Shown piece by piece: positions 24,801 to 34,603 of a stretch of 64,000 nucleotides of DNA (its first letter is position 1; the number at the start of each line of letters is the position of its first letter). The stretch lies in assembly GCA_034620365.1 (NCBI GenBank), contig JAQGEQ010000192.1, positions 3,343,001 to 3,407,000 of the forward strand. The letters are read 5' to 3'. The stretch comes from Pegea sp. RAD2-039 (lineage: Eukaryota; Chordata; Thaliacea; Salpida; Salpidae). The notes beneath the pieces were generated by a model, which saw nothing but the letters and a program-made list of their open reading frames with translations, made no database searches and was not told where the DNA came from. The position numbers and the translations under genes are program-made.

Positions 24801-27673
24801 TTCAATAGAATCCCCTGATGGTCCCAGACTCGTTGAGTTGTTACTAAAAGCAAAAGCAGATCCAAACATAGCTGCTTGTGACAAGCATATCTCTTACAAG
24901 ATGGCCAACGGAGAATTTGTAAGTGTTTTTGCTTTTACTCTCATTTTAATCAGTCAAAATTCAATTTATTATTCTATTATTTTCTAACTTTGTGATTTGA
25001 TGTAAATCTATTTTTGATTTAATTTCTAATAAATTAATTTACTTTGTTTTAAACAATTTTGATATTTTTTAATATCAGCCAGTTCACGAAAGTGTGAAGG
25101 ACGCGGCTTTATCTCATGACTCATATCCTCTATCAAATTTACTCTGGGACACAAAAGATCTCAACTTTGTTGATAGTGGTGGTAGAACTGCTCTCCACAT
25201 CGCTTGTGATCGAGATGATGATTATGAAGTGATTCTTTCATTAAATCTGTCTGCCAGTTTTTCTATTTTTATAATTTTTAGAGCACACAAAAAATAATTC
25301 ATTTGTTGCTGAGTAATGGAGCAAATCCAAATGTGCTGTGGAGTGGGCATTCACCTTTCTCAATCGCAGCAGCTTCAGGAAACGACCTGGTGAGCTTTAA
25401 TCATAAAAACATCATTTTGCCATCTGTTAAAATCTATTTTTGCTGATTAAAGGCCATAGACGAACTGATCAAATTTGGAGCAGACCCAAATCTACCTTTG
25501 TTGCATTCACTCGGAAATTTAATCTGTGTAGCATGTGATCCTAAATATGAATATCGAAGAAGCAACAAGGATCTTCTAAAACTGGTGATTCCTTCAAGTT
25601 CAACATTTTCTTATGCTTGCTAAAATATTTTCTGTGTAGATTAATAAACTGATAAACGCTGGTGCCAATGTTTTATCTCCTGTTGCCTTCGGTACTAACA
25701 AACAAGTTGGAAATGTTGTTGATTATGTATACTGGAAACAATCAGAAGATAAGAAAATAGCAAATACTCCATACCATGCGCTCACTTATCAAGTGAATTA
25801 ATTTGTTTGACTTTTAGGGCGACAGTCAAATAAATCAGTATTCTGTTTTATTAAAGGAAAGAAAAATATATGATTCAAGAAATGCTCTTTTAAGGAACTT
25901 ATCTAAAATTGTGCGAAACGCAGCTATAAAGAGAGAACGTGAAAGAAGAATGACTGATTCTAGGAATGGCATAAATAGTAAGTTTGTTGTGAAGTTGATA
26001 ATGAATTCGAATATTCTTATATTTGTTTAGATAATTTTTGTATAATTTAATAATACCAATGTTGATATTACAAACCTTAAAGTTCAAGACTTATTTTTAT
26101 GTTTAGAAAATCATAATAGTCAGTAATAGTTTTTTTTCTAATTAATTTGCAGCTCCAAAAGAAACGATATCAACAAAATCATCTCTTTCATATAAGTTTC
26201 ATTTAAAAGACAGATACAGGTAGCTCATAGTTGATAGTAAGGTTCAACAGACCATCTACTTAGAATGAAAAATCTGAGATTTATTACAAAAGCTGAAAAG
26301 TTGTCATCTCTAAGATTTTTTTGAGTTTAAGTAAAATCAGTTTAGATGAATTCTTAATACTTATACTAGTGAAATTGTTTGCTAAATAAGTTTATAAATT
26401 GTTTCAAAGCTCTAGAAATATTTAATATATTTTTAATTAATGACTAAATATTAAAACTAGTAGATGTAATTTATTTCTGTTGCGATTATATTACTCGCCT
26501 GATAACTAATATCTGAAAATAAAAGCTCGAAGTCCCAGCAGAGGACAGCAATTTCTGTACACTGGGGCCGGCGCAAGTCTTCAATCTCACTCCTCGGGAG
26601 AAAAAAGTTCCCAAGCAGTCCGAAAGCTTACAACAGGAATAGAATCTCAAACGTCTGTTTTAAGTCCAACATCAAACAAATCTACTGATGTAAAATCTGA
26701 AGAAATTAGGTGAGTTCTACTCTTACTAATGATCAAAAACAAGTTGTTAGTAATTAACTGCTTATGCAACTGATATTTTGTAATCCTTAGTGACTATCTA
26801 GATATAAAAAAAAAGATTTTATTAGGAAGCCTCTTTTCAAATATTGCTATAATTGTGGAAGATCTGTTGGAGTTCGATTACAACCATGCCCTCGGTGTGG
26901 AGAAGTTTACTACTGCAGTAGATCGTGCAAACTCAGTGCATGGGATGCATTCCACAAGAAAGAATGCAAACGAGTAAAAAGTAAATTTGACATTTGTCAA
27001 CTTGCTAGTAATCTCAGTTTTTAGTCAAAACTATTCTTCAAAACTTTTATTTTTTGCTTTAAGTATTGTTAAATTTAGAAGAAAAATAGTTGATAAAAAG
27101 ATTACAGTTGTAACAATCTCAATTTTAAAAATCTTTTTCTTAAAATATTTGCAGTTACATCATTAAATAACTCGTTACCAAGTGAAGTTGAATCATCAGA
27201 ATTGTTTCAAGAACGAAGTTTAGAAGATCCAATGTCTAGAGCAGAATCTAAAACTACAGCAGTTATAAATTCAGTTCTTGATCGAAACGTTGTTGTCGCT
27301 GAATTAAATAGAGTTTCTGTATCGAGACAATATGGACTGTCACTGATGTCAAAATCTGGTCTTAATTTAAACTCTTTGTTGAAAACTCAAACTGCTACTA
27401 CAACAAAACTTCCAAATATAACCAGGTAAATTAAAATATAATTGTTCATTTATATAGAAAACATGTTTTTCTGTTATTTAAAGAACTGCGCCAGAAAATA
27501 CAAAAAGAACCGCGCCAGCAAAGACCAAAAGAACTATAAGTGGAAGACCAGCGAGACCTTTTGTAAAGATGACTAAAGATATGAAAAAGAAAGTTGGTAA
27601 GAAAGTTGAATGGGACACAGACGGAACAACATTACATTATCTCGATTCAAATGAAAATTACAGCTTTATCTAA
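21872..27673 (+). CDS. ANKMY1: Ankyrin repeat and MYND domain-containing protein 1
   Basis: Eighteen exons: 21872-22165, 22287-22907, 23094-23381, 23503-23738, 23838-23983, 24237-24420, 24539-24710, 24769-24918, 25079-25228, 25282-25389, 25453-25584, 25640-25792, 25818-25977, 26153-26219, 26533-26709, 26826-26980, 27155-27425 and 27484-27673; 1217 residues (human 941). Domains: about five MORN repeats (Y-x-G-x-x x x G x G, residues 45-185), ankyrin repeats from about 375 to 740 with L-L-L-E-R-G-A and A-L-H-I-A-C signatures, then a basic and serine-rich stretch and a MYND zinc finger near 1018-1055 (C-Y-N-C ... C-P-R-C ... C-S-R-S-C ... H-K-K-E-C). The C-terminal tail is lysine-rich. This domain order is specific to ANKMY1; its function is poorly known, though MORN-ankyrin-MYND proteins are often in ciliated-cell gene sets. 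The acceptor at 26532 was chosen because the nearer AG (26525) leads to a stop. The start is the first in-frame ATG. Confidence 0.92.
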
Positions 27674-27839
27674 TTTTTGCTTTTTAATGTATAGAAATGC
27701 ATTTTTTCGGTTTTATTTTTTGCGGCATAATTTTATAATTCAAATTTATTATGTAGTTTTTATCTTTGTATATTCATTCCTTTTTTTTCATTAAACTTTT
27801 TCACAAATATTTTGAGTTTTTTTACTGTTACAAACTTTT

Positions 27840-27845
27840 AATAAA
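27840..27845 (+). terminator. Probable poly(A) signal of ANKMY1
   Basis: AATAAA followed by G, 167 nt after the stop codon. Confidence 0.5.
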
Positions 27846-30657
27846 GATTTGAAAAACAGATAGGCCTCTTTTATTATGAAGAAGGAAATACAAAAGCCAT
27901 TTTTCAGAATCTTACTTGATAGGATTAAATAAGTTTGTGATAGAAATAAGCATGTTGTATTGCTCATTATGTAACCATAACTAACCAATTGGTATATTAA
28001 TTGACGCCAGTTAACATTAAATTTCGAGCTTTTTATAAGTCTTCATAATCTAGTTCTTCAGTTATTTTTGATTTAATTTCTCTTCCTGTATCATTGTAAT
28101 CCATCATATTACTTTTTATAATTCTATTTTCTTCTATGAAAGGATTGATAATATTTGTGAGATTTTCAATGTTTCATCTGTTATTTTTTATCAGTCTAAA
28201 ATATTTTCTATGAAGTAATTTTTAAAGTGAGTTAAATTGTTTGTTTTTTATTTTTAATAAAAAATTATGTGTTAGCTTTTACCGGAGATATCATAAAATC
28301 TTTTATTATTATGATGCAGTTAATATTCAAAAAAAGCTGATAATTAAGAGCTTATACTGATTGAACTGGTTTCATTAAGTCTTTCGCATATATACAAACC
28401 ATATATCTATGGTCTTCATAAATCTTTTTTAGGATTCAAAAAATTAAAAATTTCTTAACTGTTTACTTTAAGACTTTTTATCGTTCATTTAAAAGAGGTT
28501 TTAGAACTAAAGATATATCTTAAAATATAAGTTTTAAAGCGAATTTGTTATAAAATACTATTTTCTATTGTTATTCTATTATCTTAAATAATTTAAACTG
28601 AAACTGTTTTTAATTTTTAAAATGACTTTATTTGTGATTATGAAAACTTTAGGTAAAATTGCCTAGTAAAAGGTATTGAGCCCTTACTCTGTCAGATATG
28701 AAGTATGTTTCTAAACGTATCTTTAATGATTGTTTTTTAATTCATGACTTGTTTTGTTTCTGAATTAGCGAGACAGTTACACATATCAAGGTACAAATGT
28801 TCGCCATAAAGAGCTGTTTAATTTGTAACTCACAGCCACGCGTAAATAAATAAAATAGACCAACCAATTTTTACAAGCTGCGCCGTATGCAAGATTCAAC
28901 TAATTTTTTATAGCATTATCTATAGTACTTGTTTGATTGCTAGATTAACATTTAAATTTCTCATAATTTCATAAGCAACTATTGATAACTAATGTTGTAA
29001 TTAAACGATATTATAACAATGACTGAGTGATAATCTAAAAACATATTTGAAATCAGCCAATCCTACTAAGCGGAACTTTATACATACTTTTTACATCAAA
29101 TGTTCGTCTTCGAACTATGTTTAATTTCAGTTTTATTTTTACATCAAACGCCCTCGTTAAAATATATTTTAAAGGTATTTTTTCTAAAATTTATTTTAAA
29201 AAAGTAACCTTGATGTTTGAAAAAAGTATAGTATATAATTTATCACACAAATACTTATAAACTAACCTTATAAAGAAAGTATAGTAAAATAAAATTATAA
29301 CATTAAATTATTAGAATTTATTTTAATTGGTAGCTTCCATCCAAAATATTATGAATAAGTATTTTATCGAATATTTATAAAATAAGAATTCAAAAATATT
29401 CACAGGAATCAAATTTAAAAATTGCAACTAAAACGCAAAAAATCGAAATATAAATTCTTATAAAGTGTCTCGGCCAAAGTCAAAAATTTTTTTTTAATAT
29501 AGATAATATTTTTTACATTTTATAAAGCTGAGTATACATAAAAATCGTTGTGATGATTTTTAATAAAAAATGATAATATATTTCAAGTCTGTATTAAAAT
29601 TACAGGTCTGCGTATAACACTATTAATTGTATAATTTTTTTTTAATCTTTTTATAATAATTGTGAATGTAATTATAGCGTTTTGCAAAAAAAGGTGTTTT
29701 AGTTGTTATTATCAAAGTATAGATGGGTAGGTTAAAATCTAGTTTACTAATATTATATATTTATTAGTAACTATATATAATTTTTCTATTCTATAAGATT
29801 TATTCCTATATTTTACCTGTTATTTAAGTACATATATTTCGCTTCCTAACCTAGTTATTGTAATTAAGTTTCCTTTATTTATTTACTTTTAATCTGGTAA
29901 TTATATATTTAAATGTACATAATTACTTTTAATGTGATTAATATAATTTAAATTAAATTTAGCTCCATTCAAAACTAATCTATTATAAATAGTATTCTAA
30001 TTTTTTTATGTAAAATTTGATGGAAACTTCTTTCGGACTCCATCAAGATCTATCATTTCTTAAAATTAAGTTTAAAAATATGATTTTAATAATTTTTAAT
30101 AAGTGATATATGATGCTGCCAGTTTCTTTATCTTTTCATTTATTTTTTATTTATATCTTATGTTTACTTATTTCTCAGCAGTGTTTCTAGCTCTTGTACA
30201 TTATTTATGTTAAACTGTGCTTATTTTTCTTTATTTTTCTACAGTCTCTATAAGAGCTTTATAAGCTGTCATCTGCAACCATGTGTAGATTAAAATGAAT
30301 AAATAAAGATATTAATCTTTTTTAAATTAACAACTAAGTTCAAAATATTTTTATATGAATGCTTAATGAAATTATATATGTTTGTTTCTGTATAATTTTT
30401 TTAAATTTTCTATTTCTTTTTATTTTTTTTCAATGTTGAGATGAAATTAATTGAATAAAACAAAAATAATGAACAAGAATAAACAATTAATGAAGCTTAA
30501 ATATAGTATAAAACTATTTATTTTTTATATAAAAAATTCTTTAAAAGCAAATTTTGTGGTTTTTGGCAATGCTTTCATAAAAGAAAAATTTTAATTAAAA
30601 AGTTTTTCGACTAAACGTTTAAGTATTTCAACAGGTATAAAAGATTCTTGGATCATT
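27846..30657. other. Intergenic region, about 2.8 kb
   Basis: AT-rich with no coding pattern. It holds the second copy of the short family B repeat at 28807-28856 and, at its right end, an acceptor-like site (tttcaacag, ending at 30632) 25 nt before the NPEPL1 start codon. Confidence 0.55.
28807..28856 (+). repeat. Short dispersed repeat, family B (copy 2), with TAAA tail
   Basis: The core atttgtaactcacagccacg is shared with the minus strand of 407-440. It is followed by cgtaaataaataaaata, a tail of the kind left by CR1/L2-like elements. The upstream 100-150 nt may belong to the same element, but I see no coding similarity there. Confidence 0.5.
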
Positions 30658-32235
30658 ATGCCTCCTGTTACTTTAAAATTTGTTGGTCAAGATGCTTGTA
30701 ACAAGCAGTCATTTCTCGCTCAACCACTAGCAATTATTGGTCAAGTTAATAACTTACAACAACTTAAGTATTGTGATATTAACCGGTATTTAGACTCCAA
30801 AGTTAATGAACAGATGTGGAAATGCATCTTAGTTTCTTTGAAGCCCACACCAACCGAAATGTATCATTTTACTTCTAATTCAGCTTGTATTGGAACGTTT
30901 TCTAGTAAACATAGCCGCCATAATACTTCATCTGGAGCCTATCACATACCAAAGCTTCTAAGAAATTGTGTTTGTGGAAAAAATGATGAAAGAATTTTGT
31001 TGGTTTGTAAAGAAGAAGAAATGATTGCTTGTGGAAGTGCAATTGCTCGTTCTTATCCAATGTTTTCCATGAAAACAAATTTTTCAAAAGCTGTTAGAAC
31101 TGTTCAAGTACAAGTTCTTGTGGTTGGTCCTGAAACATTGGAGCCAGAAAATGTGATTAGTTGTTTGAATGATATTTCAGCTTCTGTTAGAGTTGCAGCT
31201 CAGATTGTTGACATGCCATGTAATATGATGAATACAACAGCTTTTATACAAGAAGCATGTAATGTTGCACGTGATCTTTCAATCAAACCTGTAATAATTG
31301 AAGGTGAGGAGTTAAAACTTCGAGGTTTTGGTGGGATTTATGGTGTAGGTAAAGCAGCAACTGCACCCCCAGCTTTAGTAGTTTTAAGTCATACTCCTGC
31401 TGAAGCTACTAAAACTATTGCCTGGGTTGGTAAGGGTATAGTTTATGACACTGGTGGTTTGAGTATCAAAGGTAAAACTACAATGCCTGGTATGAAAAGG
31501 GACTGTGGTGGAGCTGCTGCTATTCTTTGTGCTTTTCATGCTGCTGTAAAACGGGGGTTCAAGCAAAATCTTCATGCTGTTTTGTGCTTAGCTGAAAATT
31601 CTGTTGATTCTACAGCTACACGACCAGATGATATTCATATCTTATACTCAGGAAAATCTGTAGAAATTAATAATACAGATGCTGAAGGGAGATTAGTGCT
31701 TGGTGATGGTGTTGCTTATGCTGCCGGAGATTTGAAAGCCGATATCATTGTGGATATGGCAACTTTAACTGGAGCTCAAGGTGTTTGTACTGGCAAATAC
31801 CATGCAGCCCTATTGACTAACAGTGAAAATTGGGAGAAAGCTGTTATCCATGCTGGAAGTACATCTGCTGATCTTGTCTATCCTGTTGTTTATTGTCCTG
31901 AACTTCACTTTTCAGAGTTTACATCAGCAGTTGCAGATATGAAAAACTCAGTTGCAGATAGATCTAATGCACAGTCTTCTTGTGCTGGATTGTTTATTGC
32001 TTATCATTTACCAAATTCTTTTTTGTTCTCTGGTACTTGGATTCATATTGATATGGCATCACCATCTCACTCAGGTGAGCGGGCGACTGGATTTGGTGTT
32101 ACTTTATTACTTGCAACTTTTGGACAAGCATCTTCTGATCCTTTGCTGCGCTTGATTGCACCTAAAGTAGAGATTGATGTTGAATCTAGTCAATGTTATG
32201 ATGATATTTTATGCAAGCGCTCCAGAAAAGAATAA
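30658..32235 (+). CDS. NPEPL1: Probable aminopeptidase NPEPL1 (peptidase family M17)
   Basis: A single uninterrupted exon of 525 residues, close to human NPEPL1 (about 523). The C-terminal two thirds is a leucyl-aminopeptidase fold with the metal and catalytic motifs V-G-K-G-I-V-Y-D-T-G-G-L-S-I-K-G-K, M-K-R-D-C-G-G-A-A-A and the M17 signature N-N-T-D-A-E-G-R-L-V-L, followed by D-M-A-T-L-T-G-A-Q-G and H-F-S-E-F-T-S-A-V-A-D-M-K-N-S. These are nearly unchanged from the vertebrate protein. The N-terminal domain is divergent, as is usual. It should remove N-terminal residues from peptides, but physiological substrates are not established. The lack of introns in a 1.6-kb gene is notable here, where most genes have many. 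No poly(A) tract or flanking direct repeat marks it as a clear retrocopy. Confidence 0.97.
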   Translation: MPPVTLKFVGQDACNKQSFLAQPLAIIGQVNNLQQLKYCDINRYLDSKVNEQMWKCILVSLKPTPTEMYHFTSNSACIGTFSSKHSRHNTSSGAYHIPKLLRNCVCGKNDERILLVCKEEEMIACGSAIARSYPMFSMKTNFSKAVRTVQVQVLVVGPETLEPENVISCLNDISASVRVAAQIVDMPCNMMNTTAFIQEACNVARDLSIKPVIIEGEELKLRGFGGIYGVGKAATAPPALVVLSHTPAEATKTIAWVGKGIVYDTGGLSIKGKTTMPGMKRDCGGAAAILCAFHAAVKRGFKQNLHAVLCLAENSVDSTATRPDDIHILYSGKSVEINNTDAEGRLVLGDGVAYAAGDLKADIIVDMATLTGAQGVCTGKYHAALLTNSENWEKAVIHAGSTSADLVYPVVYCPELHFSEFTSAVADMKNSVADRSNAQSSCAGLFIAYHLPNSFLFSGTWIHIDMASPSHSGERATGFGVTLLLATFGQASSDPLLRLIAPKVEIDVESSQCYDDILCKRSRKE

Positions 32236-32944
32236 GCTATTTTACTTTTCTACCTCAAAGCAGAGTTATTAATTTTTATAAACTGACTTTTGGTATTGAT
32301 GGAATTTTAATCACATATGTATAGTTAAATACTTTTTTGTTTCAAAATGTATCTAGTGTTTTATCTTTTGCTTATAAAAGAAGACACTGTATTACAGATC
32401 TTTGCTCTTAAATTTTCTATTAGTATGTTTTTTAGTTAAAATTGATATGTATGGTTTTGCTGATAAATTGCAAAAAAATGTTATGATGCTTTGATAATTA
32501 TATAGCTAAATTAAATGGTTGTAATGACCAATTATTATTTTTTGAATTTGATCTTATTGAATAGTAATTTGTAGTTCATTTTATTCTGTTATGTTATGTT
32601 CAATTTTTGTTCATATATTCTTATCTATTTAATAATATCATTTGTAAATATGACACTTATATATACTTTAATAAAATACTCATTTTTAATTTGATTGAAA
32701 AGTTACTTAAAAGTTGAAAAATAGCATCTTTAACTTTAAAAATAAATCTTAGAAATTTCTCATTTTTAATTGTGCTTTCTGTTGAATATGTAAATTTTCC
32801 AACAAGCAAATTATTTTATCTAGCATTTTATATTTTAAGAATACTAATTTTTTGATTTTTGTTGTTTAGCAATAATTTAAACTTATTTGATGTGCAGGTT
32901 TGCGTTTGTAAGTTTTTATAAACTTGTAAGTTAATTCCTTAAGA
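32236..32944. other. NPEPL1 3-prime UTR and TRIAP1 upstream region
   Basis: A likely NPEPL1 poly(A) signal AATAAA lies at 32670-32675. Upstream of TRIAP1 an acceptor-like tgtgcag ends at 32898, 47 nt before the start codon. No other gene is seen. Confidence 0.5.
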
Positions 32945-33178
32945 ATGAATAGTATAAATAAGGAGTGTAACCCTTTAAAAGCTGATTATGATGAATGCTT
33001 CAACAACTGGTTTAGAGAAAGTTTTTTGAAAGGTGATACTGTTGATGTTTGTGCAGAACTATTTAAAAAATATCAAGTTTGTGTAAAAAAATCTCTTGAA
33101 ATGGAAGGAATTGATATCTCTGAAGTTAAACAGTCTATTTTAGGAACATCAAATGAAAAACAAGCACCTTCTAATTAG
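32945..33178 (+). CDS. TRIAP1: TP53-regulated inhibitor of apoptosis 1 / Mdm35 homologue
   Basis: A single exon of 77 residues (human 76). It has the twin CX9C pattern of the Mdm35 family: Cys8-Cys18 and Cys36-Cys46, which fold into a disulfide-locked helical hairpin imported into the mitochondrial intermembrane space by the Mia40 route. The family sequence Y-D-E-C-F-N-N-W-F ... F-L-K-G-D and L-F-K-K-Y-Q-V-C-V is clear. TRIAP1 partners PRELI/SLMO proteins to shuttle phosphatidic acid for cardiolipin synthesis. Its stop codon lies only 83 nt before the probable PIGM start codon on the same strand, with no clear poly(A) signal between, so the two may share a primary transcript. Confidence 0.96.
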   Translation: MNSINKECNPLKADYDECFNNWFRESFLKGDTVDVCAELFKKYQVCVKKSLEMEGIDISEVKQSILGTSNEKQAPSN

Positions 33179-33261
33179 TATTTCAATTCTTTATATTATT
33201 TATCTGATTATGCATGAACATCAAAATATTATTAAGGGATTCTTTCATTTTTATAGATATA

Positions 33262-34524
33262 ATGAATAGTTTAGTCAATAAATCAAATATCATTTGCTTT
33301 GTTGCTTTTATTTTGCGTATTTTTCTTTTATTGTATGGAAACTGGCAAGATTTTAATTTCGATATCAAGTTCACAGACGTCGATTATTATGTTTTTAGTG
33401 ATGCAAGTGATTTTGTCACTAAATCTCTATCCCCTTATCTTCGTGGAACCTATAGATACAGTCCATTACTAGCTTGGATCTTGCAACCAAATTATTTGTT
33501 AGAGTGTTATGGAAAATTAGTTTTTATAATTTCTGATATTTTAACTGGAGTGATAATTCAGAAAATTTTAACTTCTTATGAAGCTACCAAGCTACAAGTT
33601 TATATTGGAATGTCTATATGGCTCTTTAATCCATTAACTTGTACAATATCTTGTCGAGGAAACGCTGAATCTATTATGGCATTATTATTAAATGGACTAT
33701 TGTTGGCTTTGATGAAAAAATATAGTTATATGGCTGGCTGCCTGTTTGCTATAGCCATACATGTTAAGATATATCCGGTTATTTATACTTTATCTCTTTT
33801 TATATTTCTTGGAAATGGTTATGACGATTTTAATGGATCTCTCAGCTTTAGTGGTTTAATCATTCTTATAAAAAAATTCGAATTATCATTATTAATAAAA
33901 AAGGTTTTAACTTTTGAAAGAATGAAGTTTTTTAGCAGTATGATTTTCACTTTGACTTTTCTTAACTTAGTTATGTTTAACATTTATGGTTATGAATTTT
34001 TAGAACATACTTATTTATATCATGTTAGCCGTAGTGATATCAAACATAACTTCTCAATATTTTTTTATATGTTATATTTATCTGGTACTTGGTGGCAAAG
34101 TTTAATCTGTTTTGTTGTTCAAGTACTACTAATTTTGGTAATTTCATGTAAATTTTCCTCTGATCTTCCTTATACATTTTTTCTCCTTACCATGTCATTT
34201 GTGACTTTTAACAAGGTTGCCACCTCTCAATACTTTATTTGGTATTTATCTTTTATACCTGTTCTGGTACCTGGATTCCGACATGTAAAAGTTATTAACT
34301 TGATCAGAGTTGTATCGTTGTGGATGCTGGGACAAATGGTATGGCTATATGAAGCATATAAACTAGAGTTTCAAGCACATAATAGCTATTTAGAGATTTG
34401 GCTGTCCGCTGCGCTCTTTTTTATTATTAATGTCTTTATTATTGTTTGGTGTATTGACAATTATTTATTTTTTGAAAATTTTGATAAAATTGGTAAACTA
34501 TGTCGATTAACTAAATTAAAATGA
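33262..34524 (+). CDS. PIGM: GPI alpha-1,4-mannosyltransferase I (PIG-M)
   Basis: A single exon; from the chosen ATG 420 residues (human 423). An upstream in-frame ATG at 33214 would add 16 residues, but a strong acceptor (ttcatttttatag, ending at 33256) lies between them and the family length fits the second start. It is a multi-pass ER membrane protein that adds the first mannose to the GPI core from dolichol-phosphate-mannose. The catalytic D-x-D motif is in the first lumenal loop (T-D-V-D-Y-Y-V-F), followed by S-P-Y-L-R-G-T-Y-R-Y-S-P-L-L. Further landmarks are N-P-L-T, S-C-R-G-N-A-E-S-I, H-V-K-I-Y-P-V, E-F-L-E-H-T-Y-L-Y-H, H-N-F-S and T-F-N-K-V-A-T-S-Q-Y-F-I-W-Y-L. About ten hydrophobic segments are visible. 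Confidence 0.97.
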   Translation: MNSLVNKSNIICFVAFILRIFLLLYGNWQDFNFDIKFTDVDYYVFSDASDFVTKSLSPYLRGTYRYSPLLAWILQPNYLLECYGKLVFIISDILTGVIIQKILTSYEATKLQVYIGMSIWLFNPLTCTISCRGNAESIMALLLNGLLLALMKKYSYMAGCLFAIAIHVKIYPVIYTLSLFIFLGNGYDDFNGSLSFSGLIILIKKFELSLLIKKVLTFERMKFFSSMIFTLTFLNLVMFNIYGYEFLEHTYLYHVSRSDIKHNFSIFFYMLYLSGTWWQSLICFVVQVLLILVISCKFSSDLPYTFFLLTMSFVTFNKVATSQYFIWYLSFIPVLVPGFRHVKVINLIRVVSLWMLGQMVWLYEAYKLEFQAHNSYLEIWLSAALFFIINVFIIVWCIDNYLFFENFDKIGKLCRLTKLK

Positions 34525-34603
34525 TTTTTTTTTAGAGTTTTAAGATTTTTCACACGCTTACAAGTAATCTTTATATTGATTTAATAATAAAAGAATCTCA
34601 ACA

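Noticed and set aside
26526-26532. Nearer ANKMY1 acceptor after aaaag at 26525
   Set aside because: It would put exon 15 in a frame that stops; the AG at 26532 restores the open frame and the codon across the junction.
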